Assembly (NCBI GenBank): GCA_018881555.1
Contig: JACAXG010000002.1
Span: 23,461,786-23,525,785, forward strand
Origin: Amblyornis subalaris
Taxonomy: Eukaryota; Chordata; Aves; Passeriformes; Ptilonorhynchidae
Reading direction: 5' to 3'
Length of the DNA stretch: 64,000 nt
The translations under genes and the position numbers were made by a program. This document shows, in pieces, positions 52,161-63,600 of this stretch (within the stretch, counting starts at the first letter, position 1; every line of letters begins with the position of its first letter). The notes below the pieces were generated by a model. The model did no database searches, was not told the origin of the DNA, and worked only from the letters and a program-made list of their open reading frames with translations.

Positions 52161-53987
52161 CTAGATGAGAATGAAATTCTATATAATTATATTGTTCCAG
52201 ACATTCAGTCATAATTGATCAGCTTTATCTCTTTTCTGTGCTACAGAACCTTTTTCCTGTAACATTATGCTAGTTGTGAAAACAAAAGGCATTAAGTACA
52301 AAAGAAGCCAAGATTCACCATTTTGTAAAACACAGCCTCTGAATAGACTTCTAGCGAGTTCAGCTAAACGTAACACTCCGTATTCATACATCTCACTTAT
52401 TTGAGTATATTCCAGCAACTCCTGAGGTTGAAACATAAAACTCGAAGTCCAATGAAAGCAAAGGTGATTTTTTTTCAAGATTTTGTTTTAAATGTGGCCT
52501 AAATCGTAATGACAGTGGTGAAGGTGTGTTCAATGCGGGTTTTCCTTTCAATTAAAGTAGTTCTCTGCCTTATAAATGAATGTTAGGCCCTTCCCTAAGA
52601 CACATTTTCATTTAATGAAGTGAGTATGGAACACAGTGAGTAATTTTTCCTGTTCTAAAGTACAATGTATTAAGATGTATAATGGACATTTCATTTAGCT
52701 CTAGACCACAAATCTTCTGCTAATCAGTCCTTATAGTGTTTAAAAATATGCAGCAGAAGTAGCAAGATTCTAATTAGATGACAACCACAAAAGTCCAGCA
52801 GTAAATCTGTTTTGAGGTATTTATAGATGCACACAATCACTTAAATACATCAGAACTGTTTCCACAGTTCAGAGTTTGTTTTTAATTCTGCAGTAAAACT
52901 GCAAAAATCACACAGAAGATACAGTGGCATCCACAAGGGGCATTTCAGTAACTCGTATAATAAATGAGAAAATCCTTGTTAGCTTAGAACAGTATCTGGT
53001 CTATTCCTGAGTGTACACAACTAAAAAAGCATATAGTGTAACTTACACAAGAATAGCTGAAGAAGAAGTGACTGTCCCCATGTGTTTTCCCATCCCCAAA
53101 CAAGAACCTTATTATAAGCACCTTATTCCTGTGCTGAGATAAACAACTTCATCTGCCACTCTTCTCAAAGACCAAACCTCAAGCTGATTATTTTAAGCAA
53201 CATCTATACCATACTGGCATCTGCCTCCATTAAGAAGTCTCTTCAGCAGCAAATCTTGCAGCAAAAAGGAATTTTGAAGGCATAAGATGAAAAATATTTT
53301 TCTTGCCTTGGCACAGCAAAAAGCTTTCTTACTACATCCTTTGCATGGGCACTCTAACTCATTGCATGGAGCTCTTTACACTTCGTAATGATTGCAGTCT
53401 CTACAAATAATGCTGCACACATAGCTTTCCATACTACCAAAGAATTGTTCTAAGTAGGCAAAATGAAAGCTGGCATTATAGATAACATTACTCTATTACT
53501 CTTTAGTAACAGCTCTTTAATATGAAATAATAGTGCGTTACCTGATTGTAATAGTTATGGTAGCTCATATAAAATTAATTTTGCTCTAATATCACAGGAA
53601 CTGCTTCCTGTTATGTTATTCCTTCCAAAATGCCAAATTACTCATTTCCCTCCTATGAAAAAATTAGAGAATTATTCCAGGGAACAAGATATTCTGCTTA
53701 GTTTTAATGCTAAATCTGAGGGTTTAGTATATATTATTTTTATCAAATTTTATGCATGAACACGTAATAGAAGGTCATCAGCTCCAGTACACTGGTGCTA
53801 TTCTACGAGTCAGTTGCTTTCTACTTTCAGATGCTCTAAGTCACTATGTGTTCATATCTCCTACCCTCAGTTTCACAACCATCATACAAGTGCTGTGTAG
53901 AAGAAACACAGTAGTTCCTTGATGTTCTTGATTTTGTAAATTTAAGTCAATAAGTTGATGATACTTCAATATACTTTGATCAGTTAC
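52161..53987 (-). other. TBC1D32: TBC1D32 intron
   Basis: 1827 bases with GTAACTG donor and TCATCTAG acceptor. AT-rich; no repeat or RNA gene recognised. Confidence 0.85.
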
Positions 53988-54128
53988 CTGGGATGGAGTG
54001 AAACCAGACATGTGGAAGGCTGAACAGACAAGGGGCAACTCAGCTTTCAGCAACATTTCAATGTGGTGAGCACTGCAAAAATAGACTGGATGGATGCCAT
54101 ATTCCACTGTTGTAACAGGCAGGTGCAT
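53988..54128 (-). CDS. TBC1D32: TBC1D32 exon, TBC-like domain
   Basis: 141 bases, 47 codons, phase 0 at both ends. Acceptor TGTGTTTAACCAG, donor CAG|GTAACTG. Includes the family pattern [12 protein letters not shown], then [12 protein letters not shown] and [10 protein letters not shown], directly joined to ICLQW in the next exon. A second acceptor-like TTTTTGCAG lies inside the exon (near 54073), but using it would delete the conserved GIHP-YFC residues and break the phase with the upstream exon, so the longer form is right. Confidence 0.95.
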
Positions 54129-55524
54129 CTGGTTAAACACAGCATCATCATGAACAACAATATTGAGGAAAAGGATTACAGACTATAGACGTGTTATTTT
54201 GTAATATCTAGCTGAGAACAATATATAAAAATTTACACTCTTACATGTAAGATAAGTCATTCTGATTATTTTAGAGACAGGAGACAGAACAAACAAAAAA
54301 AGTCGTACTACCATCAAGAAAAACATGTAGTTAAGCTGAAGTGTTGTTAACTATATTCTGATTGTTCCTTTGCATTAGCAGTCTAGTTCTTTATTGCATA
54401 TAGGCTTTAATTGTCAAACCAGGGATGGAGAAACCGTTGTTATATTTTAAACAAAAGAACAGGAGGAAAAAAAAGACCGATTTTTGCTGGGTTTTTCTTT
54501 TCCCCGTTTACTGGTGGAGTGGAACTTCCATGATATTTGAAGTTGTTTTCTGTGTGCACATTTCTTTGTTGTATGTGTGGAGGGTGTGAATGAAATTTTA
54601 TTTTGTGCAGCAAAAGTAGCAGGGGTTTTATCACTGTGGAAGGCTCTAGATATCAATGCCCAGTTTCCAGGTAATGAATCCTTGGCACCAGTGGTTTTTC
54701 AGCACTCACACAACTGAGCCAATTTCAGCACAAACGTCATTATGCTGGAACAACCTCAGGTCAGACTCAGTGCTGAGTGGACCAATACCGTCATCACTTC
54801 TCGTGACAAGATAGATCACTTGATATTACTACAGAAGCCTGCATGCAGAAATAGTGCAGAATCTCTCATGCTTCTTATACCCCAGAGTTCTCTGGTAGAG
54901 ACTACAGTTTAGAGTTTATGTACAAAACATTCAAGACAATATGACAATGCACATAGGGTTTTATTCTAAATAGCTGAAAACACCCGTAAGGAAAGACAGA
55001 AGTGATGCTTCCTATACTACAACCTTGATCCAGAATCCTGACAATTTAAAATTGTCAGTCATACAGTATTTGTGCAGCAATAATTTTGAAAATTTACTAA
55101 ATACATCCTAATGTATTAAGAAAACTTCAAAACTGATACTTTTCTTTTTAAAAAAAGCAAATGGATGGACCTGCACACTCTAATAATTAAAAAAAAGGTC
55201 ATTCAACAGTATTGCAGGTTTCACACAGAATTTAATGCAACTAACAAAGTTGGTTTCACTGCCAGATTTAAAATTCAATAACATTGTCTTTACCATCAGC
55301 CCACTTACTATTTCACATGTTCCAAACAACAATTTGACCGAATCTCAGATCTATATTTTTCTGAGAGAATTTCTCAAGGTCACATATTTAGTTAGGGGGC
55401 TTTAATGAAAATGTAATGTGTTATAAAAGCAAGAAAAAAACAAAACTAAGGAAATTAATAGGGTGGTCTCCTTTGTAAACTTTCATAGTCACTTTTCAGA
55501 AAGAAACAAGTTTTAAATTCTTAC
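54129..55524 (-). other. TBC1D32: TBC1D32 intron
   Basis: 1396 bases from GTAAGAAT (55524) to TTTAACCAG. A stretch at 54700-54830 is open for about 30 codons on the minus strand, but the flanking exons already join in phase 0, so it is not needed as coding sequence. Confidence 0.82.
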
Positions 55525-55679
55525 AGATAAATGCAGTCTTGGTAGCCAGAGAAATGCTGAAACAAGAAGACGTGAAAATTGCTGAAGAAACATCAGTGTC
55601 TTCTCCCTGTCCCCCGACATTATGAGGAAGATGGAAGATGCAAACCAGTCATAGCCAGCATAGTGCTCCTGCAAGCAGC
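55525..55679 (-). CDS. TBC1D32: TBC1D32 exon
   Basis: 155 bases: two bases completing a codon, then 51 codons, leaving in phase 0. Acceptor CCTTCCTATTCAG, donor TCT|GTAAGAA. Peptide [17 protein letters not shown], then [19 protein letters not shown] and [11 protein letters not shown], matching the remembered family pattern (G-DWF-SS-F-IM-GD-EKT--FL-QFSRLL-SAFLWL-RLH-S). An internal acceptor-like TTGTTTCAG lies within it and would give a spurious 32-base exon; the full frame rules that out. Confidence 0.94.
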
Positions 55680-56659
55680 CTGAATAGGAAGGTTAAGGAA
55701 CTGGGGCAGAGATCTCCCCCCCACTGCCCTGAAGGAACCGCAGCCCTCCCCCTCCCCAGGCCCATGCACACAGAGCCAGGAGATGATTCCTTAGACATGG
55801 CCAAGGGGAACAGAGCTGCACAGAAGGCAGCATGTTGAGGCACAGTTTTTCTTAAACTGAATTGAGAGAAACAATTTAAGCAGTTTTCCCCATATACTAT
55901 TTTTTTTTTCATTCCATAAGTAGTCAAGCTAAATCAACAAAAGTAAACAAAAAGCAAGTAAATACAAAAAAACCTGCACCAAAACAAGTGTGCTCATAAA
56001 GTGCAGGAAAGGAGAACCGTGGAGGAAGAAAACAGGAGTTGTTAAAATTACAGGATAAAAACAAAGTAAAAGAAAAGCTTTAAAAAAGAGATTAAACACA
56101 TTCTGACTAATAGACCCGAAGTGCAATTTAATAGTGATATGTAAGTCTAACAGAGGAAGAATACAGTGAAGCTTGATTGAAAGGTGTATCTGTTTTGTTT
56201 CTTTTTTTAAAAAGTTCCACAGTAAATCTAGAAGAGTCACAAGTCGAAACATTCCTGTTGATCAGACTACATCCATTTATCATACTTATTACTACACGGG
56301 CAACATCATTAACAGTGTTGGTATTGTGAGAGTGCCACAAATACTCATTAATCCTCAAAGGTGCATTGCTGCAGACTCCTTATCACATACAAAGATGTGA
56401 TCCCACTCCAAAACAGTTGATGACAAAAGTGAATGACATTTGCACTTCTAACAAAGTATAGGAACAAAACAGTGAACATTTTCTTGAGTGCACTGGGTGT
56501 GCATTTAACTCAACAAAATTTCCAAGTAAAAGTGCCGCTTTTAAAATTTTTTTTCTTTCCATAAATATTACACTACACCTCTATTAAAAGTCCAAACCAA
56601 GACTTCAAATTCCACTGACATTTTTGGGCTATATAACTTACACCATCAGGAAAGGATAC
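55680..56659 (-). other. TBC1D32: TBC1D32 intron with a GC-rich patch
   Basis: 980 bases. A GC- and CpG-poor C-rich patch sits right behind the acceptor (about 55690-55830). The donor at the far end is GTATCC, less usual but with the invariant GT. Confidence 0.8.
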
Positions 56660-56775
56660 AAAGTGAAGATACCACAGTTCTTTGCTGTTGTTTCAGAAAT
56701 TTCTCACAATTCATTAACACGAAACACAGCCCATTTTCAGCATCTCCTTTTAGCAAGTTTAAGTATTTTCCATAT
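56660..56775 (-). CDS. TBC1D32: TBC1D32 exon
   Basis: 116 bases: one base completing the Arg codon, 38 codons, one base left over. Acceptor TTTTTGAGCTAG, donor CTTT|GTATCC. Peptide [14 protein letters not shown], then [10 protein letters not shown] and VVSSL, matching the family pattern YG-(F/Y)LNLLK-(D/G)AEN-L and CE-FLKQQQ. Both phases fit the neighbours: AG+A gives the Arg of MTVR, and T+GC gives the Cys before LQEHY. The donor is weak, but the phase fit and the conserved text support it. Confidence 0.92.
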
Positions 56776-57568
56776 CTAGCTCAAAAAGTTAAAAACCAAA
56801 ACTGTTAAATATTAAATATTTTTTTAATTCCTAAAAAGGAAGAGCTCATATTTAATAAGTCCATAAAAGTTAAGCTGTCATAACGTTCATCACTAACACT
56901 ATATTGTAGATATACACATATAACCTATTATGCTCTACCTAGAAAGGATACACACCAAATATCTGCTACTCAGTGTTAAAACTCCTCACTCAAATTCCTT
57001 TTAGTTCAGTTTAGAGACTTTGATGGGGAGAAACAAATACTCTAACACATATGACTCAGTTTCTTCACATACAATATTTAGAATTCGATGTAAGTATATT
57101 GTATGTGTAATTATTATAATCAGAATTCAAACATTAATGCTAAAGATAGCAATCTGTGGAAGTACAGACATCTTAGCTTTTCCTTCATCCCAGCTCTGTA
57201 AATTACCAGCCAAACAAAATGTTTAAATGGCATATAACTAAGCTTAGCTAAACAGAACCATCTAGAAAAGCAATGCAAGGGNAAAAAAGACACAATTCAA
57301 GATAATGCAATTTTATGGTAGATCTTACTAGCAAGTTACAATTAGTCTTTACAAAAATAGAGGATAATAACATACATAAACTGTAAAGATAATTTAATTA
57401 TGTACTAACACCTTTTTAATTTCCAGTTAGAATTCATTTTCTTAAAGTTTATTCTAGATTTAAATGGTATAAAGCAATGAGTTGATGGATTAAGTATCAT
57501 TAGAGTCATTCCATGAAAATCAAACAAATCCTAGAAATACTCCAGGGAAATATTTTAATATCATGTAC
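56776..57568 (-). other. TBC1D32: TBC1D32 intron
   Basis: 793 bases between GTACATG donor and GAGCTAG acceptor. AT-rich, no repeat recognised. Confidence 0.82.
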
Positions 57569-57638
57569 CTGACTGTCATTTCAATACCAAGCTGCTGCAC
57601 AGATGAAAGGTTTTCTTTCTTCACATCTACATCCATGG
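57569..57638 (-). CDS. TBC1D32: TBC1D32 exon, most upstream one firmly seen
   Basis: 70 bases: two bases finishing a codon, 22 codons, two bases left. Acceptor CGTTTGTTTTAG, donor GTCAG|GTACATG. Peptide MDVDVKKENLSSVQQLGIEM then TV; the run SVQQLGI-MTVRYG across the junction is a family match. The ATG inside is an internal Met, not a start: the frame continues upstream and the gene is much longer. The preceding exon must end with one extra base. Confidence 0.9.
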
Positions 57639-60600
57639 CTAAAACAAACGAAAATAAATTAAATAAAGTATTATAAGAAATATGGTTTGAACTGAATACT
57701 AATGTAAAGCTCCTTTCATGTATGAATACCAATTCTGGAGAACTGTTTCTTAGTCGAAATTAGTTTGGTAGTGTTTGGAAAGGATGCATAAAGAACCTGC
57801 ATTCTTCATAGACTCTTTTTTATTGAAAATCACCTTCTTTATAAGGAAATCTTCACAGTTAGTATGGTTATCATTATGGTTATCATTAGCTTTACAGCAA
57901 GCAACATCTTTTTCAGCCCCATATCTTAGGAGAACTTTATCCTTTCTGCCCTAGAAATCAGACAAGGAAGAATATTCCAATTCACTTTCTTCCATTCCAG
58001 CCCTAAAGTCCCCTAGCTGTAATTCCAACTTTATTAACAAAAATTCTGTTTTAATATGAATCACAGAAAACTTCATAACTGATAGATTTAAAAAATCCTG
58101 TATTTCTATGCATTTTTTCACACAGTAACACTTACTCCATTTGTTTAAATTAAAAATCCAAGCTAGAAAAATTAACAAATCATGTATTAAAGCAACCTCT
58201 GCTGTAGCATTTTCTCAAAATTTTAAATTCTAAATTAAGTTTTAAATAGGCTTTTTTTCCTATCAGGTGCATGTATCATCTAAGGTAACTATACCACAGA
58301 TAAAAATTATAGTCTAATAATATTACGAGTTAGAAAGCTGAGGGCATAAACCTTTAATATACTTCTTTGAAAGTGCTACTTAAAAACCAGTAAGAAATGA
58401 AACAAATAAAAAACCCTAATAACTGACAACATTTGTTAAAAATGTAAGCAATAGATATGGCAGAAGAAGTTAAAATATATTCATTTAAATGATAAATGTA
58501 AAAATCTGATTAAGCAGATCACACAGTACCTTAATATGTATTTTTTCTATATCCTCAAACAGACAAATCAAACAGAAGGATTCCCTGGCTATTCATTTAG
58601 GTAAACACTATGTTCCTGGCAAGCAAACAGGGACTAAGGTATTAAAGATGAAACAGTTCCCCGGTCAGGGAAGAAAGGCCTCAAAGAAAAAAAAAAAAAA
58701 ATGAAGTACTCTGCTCAGATGAGATGAGGTGGGTTGAATTTTTTATGAAGAAAATAATACAGTAAAATTACACTCAACAATGAAGTAATAAAATTCAGCA
58801 GAGGAAGTCTGGCGAGAATAAAACCCCATTCTGTTTTATAACTTTCACAGAGGACAATAATTTAAGTGTTACAGTCATGAGAAATTAACCTTGTGCATTT
58901 GACAAATATAGTTATACATAAGAAAAATCAACTGGTCTTTGAATAAAATGAGTTTATTCAATAATCTGATGGGATTGAAATAGTAAATCCACATGAGAGA
59001 GGGTTTTTTTTTCCCAAAGAACAGAAGTTCAAATATCTTTTGCATAGCATACCAGCAGTGCATATTCCAATACTTGGAAGAACACATATAAAATCACAGG
59101 GCATTTCAGTTAAAAACCCAGAGAGATAACTGAAGTATTCGTAACTTTTCACAGCTCCTGTTCCAAGTTACCTGCTTACTCAGGCTGCAATTACCATACT
59201 AAGTCAATTCATTTTCAAGTTCCTGTGTGCAACCGTGAAGGCAAGAGGCATACTTACATCCTAGAAAACAGGAGGAATTTGAATGAGTTGGCTGTGGCTA
59301 ATGACTAATTCAGTCCTACCACCACCATGCTTAATGTCAGGAGAGAGACAAGGAGTGCAACAACCTCTAAGTCACAATGCAGCCCTGCTTCCATTTTGAC
59401 TTGGATCCTCTTGTGGGTGGCAATGCAGGTACCCCGGTCCAGCAAGGGTGTAATGAAGAACAGCTGAATCACAACCCACGGTCTCAGCCCTGTTTCTAAT
59501 GGTAGTAGTTTACAGCAAGTACTGAATGCTTAATTCCCATTAACACTAAAAGAACACAGCTGACTTCACTGATTTTCATTGACTTTTCTTCTCTGTTTTA
59601 ACAATTTCTTGGTGGCTGAAAAGGGCTTTTTCGCCACTACAGTTCCTTCTGATATTTTCCTCTGAATTGTGAAAAAAGATAAAATTTACATAGAGTTTGG
59701 ATTGAATAATAATTCTCTATCACACAGTACCTTATCAAGGCAAAACCTCTTGCTTTCAGACACCACTGTATTTGACATAATCATAGCTCTGTACTCTGCT
59801 AATCTACAACTCACAATGGGAATGAGCAAACTGTGCTTCTTTGTCCTGAGTCAAAAGTTTTTATTTTCTATTTTGTTTACCACTTAACAGACTGGGAAGA
59901 GTAGGCTTTAGAACATGATAAAGCCATTTAGAATACACAAAGGACTACTTCCCACTGATTAGAAACTGGACTTAGAAACCTTAAATGATCCATTAAACTT
60001 AGAAAAATGTTATTGAAAACAAGTAGAATATTTAAATACTGCATATTGCAATCCATGGATAAAAAGCTGGCAGGAATATGTTGTCACTGTACTATTGTGA
60101 TGATGCCCATACATTTGATTTAATACACTGAATTAATTTTCTACAAAACTTTTTTGACGGATATTTTTCAGTACTGATATATGTCTTGAAACACAATGGG
60201 TTTCATAACAAAAGGCAAGGACAAAAATCAGTTTTCTAAATAAGAATGCCATTCATCCTTAAAGACAAGAACACCTCTCTGAACTGTGAATTAATAACAA
60301 CATGATACAGCACTCTGGCTATTATTAAATGGAATGAACAACATGGCTTGGCAGCTTCCTTTTTATTTATCTAATAAAGCCAAAAATCTATGTTGAACAG
60401 ATATTTCACACTTCTTTCTTTAAAAATGGAAAACACTGTAAAATAGAAATTAAGTCAAAATTAAACTAGTGACTTCAAGGATACCAGAATTCTCTAGGAG
60501 CTGATTTACAATTTAAAAAAATTATTAGAAAGCACCTCAATGGGCAGCACTTTTCAAAATGTTTTGTAGCATTCAGGAGCACAAAATGAGACACCCATAA

Positions 60601-63600
60601 GGCATGATTTCAAAAGGCAACTATGTATTATCTTGAAACTCAATCTATAGATATAAACACTCCAGAGTAAGTTAACTGGCATGCATAGTCCTGTATTCTT
60701 TCTGATCAGACTAGACTTCAATCAACTTTACAATTTATATGAAAGACTGCTTTCTTACTTATTTAATCTCTTACCATGACAAAGCTTTTATGCATTTAAG
60801 TCAGAGAATGGGCTACATCACATTCATACTAAAATGACAAGATGCCAAGCTGAAACAGTGTTATAGCATATTTCATGCAACTTGTATGGTCTTTGGATAA
60901 TATTTAATTTATTTCCCTGTTTAAAGTGCTGTTATGCCAGAGAAACCACTGGCTTCCCTTTAGTGTGAAGAAGATTACTAAAGCTGTCACTCGCATTATT
61001 GATTTAGCTCCTTCACTTTGTGGTGCACAGGCCAAATGTTTTTATGTCTATATAAATAATCTTTGGAAAATGCTAATGAATACTAAATTTAACTTCAGTG
61101 TTGGTAAGAAAGATTAGTTGTCTTGCATGGATAAAAAAGACTTTCAATTCAAAGAAAATATGTAAATAACAATTCCGCAAACAGCTGAAAATACCATGAC
61201 AGCCAGAGCAACCTGTGTAATTCCTGCAGATGCTTCAAAAATCTTAAAAGTATATAGGTATGTTTGCTATCAGATTTCTAGCCCTCGGCTTTGCCCATAT
61301 AAACTGATATTGTGGAACTCATAAATTTTTCTATTATTTATTTTTTTCTTAACAAACGAGCAGGTTTTTACTTACTCTTCAACAGGTACCTAAACACTGA
61401 CACTGTCCATTGGCAGATGCCCAAGCAGTCAGTATAAATCTTTACGTTTTGTCAGTAGCTATTCTTTCTCATTCTGATGTTCTTATGAAAGTTTTCTATT
61501 TTAAATATTATTTGGACTTGGGCAGAGCAAAAATTATGCGCTTCTCTCTATATGCTGTTCTGCCATTTTGCTATTTCTTGATGGTGTAACCACCTTCACC
61601 AGGCTACTCAACTAGAGCACTTCTGACAGTCTGAATCTCATATGCATTGTTAGAATTGTCTATAAAAAGTCTTTTTTCAAAGAAAAATATTACTATTGTT
61701 TGATTTGAACCGGGAATAGAGACAACGTAAACAAGATCGAGGAGTAATTGCTGGTGAATGTTGCTGGCTTCTCAGAGCTAGGTACTCTCATGTGCAATTC
61801 CACCTTGACTATTGAAAGTATCTGTTGTGTCATCAGTACTCTTGTCATAACAATACAAAATCAAAATATTCATATCTAAAACTTCTTTATGTAATGGTCA
61901 ACACAAATACTCAAGCTATTTCTGGAAACAGCCTCATTAAGAATGAACCACATTTTCAGTCCAGTTACCTAAGCCAGCAATGGGTAAAATGCTTTCTGCT
62001 AACAGCATTTTTAAAGTGGAGGACAGTTTAAAGAAGTGCATCTATCAAATGATGCAGAAAGAGGGAAAGAATGCCCTTCCTTCTCCTTCCCTTTCAGCCC
62101 AATTTCAGGTTGTAATCCTGTATTTCTTGCTTGCTACTCCTTCTGAACAGCTCTATATTGATACCTTCCCACTGGTGTTTTTAAAATTTCTCAGTTTGTT
62201 ACCTGACTCACTTGACACTTCAAAGATTAAGAGCTTATTAAATGGCAGAAAGTCCCTATGAGATTTTGTTCAGTCAGAGAACTAAGCCTCATCTAGAAGA
62301 AGGAACACACTGTGACGTTTGAGTTTTACGGCCAAGATCTTAAATCCCTGAGGTTCTGTCCCTTTGGCAGTACACAGCAGAGCTGTTTCAGAGACAAAGT
62401 CCAGTGGAAACAGAGGATTCGACTGCAAGGTCATCTACAAAAGTAGTGCTACCTAAAAAACCTGTCAATCATGGAATGTTGCAACATTCCCAAGTTTGGG
62501 GAGTCTGCAACACATGGTGGAGATCAATTAAGAAGCCCAGACACTAACATATTAGATGACTATGCATGTGGAATTTCTCTGATAAATGGGTTTGTTGAAA
62601 CCTTGAGAAAACTAAGACATTTCCACAAAGCATTTCTGTTGCTTTGAACTGGAATTTGTTAGCAGAAAGAGCAAGAGGCTATTTTAGGAACTTCATATCC
62701 CCATATGTAAGGCACAGTATTTTACTTCTACAGAAAATTTCAGTTTCTTGCCATTCTATTACCTATTACAGCTAGACATCAATGATTTGGTGTTCAATGT
62801 TTTGGGTTTTATTATGGAGAAAGAAAAAATAAAAGCAAACTAGAAAGTATTAACTCTAGGAAAGTGGATAGACAGAGATCATTAACATATAATACACAGA
62901 ATCACAGCAGTATCATTGCTGCTAGCAGAAAGTAAACTTCATGTAAGATTTGTGTTACTGTTTATAATTAAACATTGCAACTGCATAGTGGTTTATCAGA
63001 TATTTTTCCTTCTCTCTTATCCTGAAAATGGTAACAACCCAAACTAATTTGATTTTTCCATATTTGCAAATTTTATAAGATACTAAAATCCTTGAGGGGC
63101 TCCACAGCAGATGGATGACTGTGTTATTCTAATTATAACTAGCTACAGGTTTACAGAGCTGTCATTTCTTTAAGATCATCAAATTCTCATTTCAAGAAAC
63201 ATGATAAACGCTGAATATCTATGTACTGTACTGAATTCACTTTCATGAAAAATGTGACTTTTGTTCATTGAAATTAAACAGCTATTTAGAAACCGGTTTT
63301 TAGCTCCTCAGACCCCAATTTATTTAAGAGAATGGTGGACACACGCAATTGCCAAGTGCATGTTTGGCTTACTTAGATGCAGAGCTAGAAAGATGTTACT
63401 TTCTAACAACTCATTAACTTTACCTCATACAGAAAAATGTCTCTACTGTAACTAGTTTTAGGATTTAGCTTAGATGGCTCTTACACATGTAAGAATATAT
63501 GAAAAAGATACTGTGAAATAACATGGCATTCAATAATTCTCCCTGAAGAAACTGCAACGCTTCACGAAGACTAGCAGAAAACTCTGGGAAACGTAAGAAA

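Noticed and set aside
54073..54128. Shorter form of the TBC1D32 exon using TTTTTGCAG
   Set aside because: It would lose the conserved GIHP-YFC residues, and the phase would no longer match the exon at 55525-55679.
55525..55556. A 32-base microexon behind TTGTTTCAG
   Set aside because: The site is inside a longer exon whose full frame agrees with the TBC1D32 family.
59730..59810. Minus-strand exon candidate with donor AAG|GTACTG
   Set aside because: It is open in one frame, but its phase does not fit the next exon and the translation does not resemble the family.
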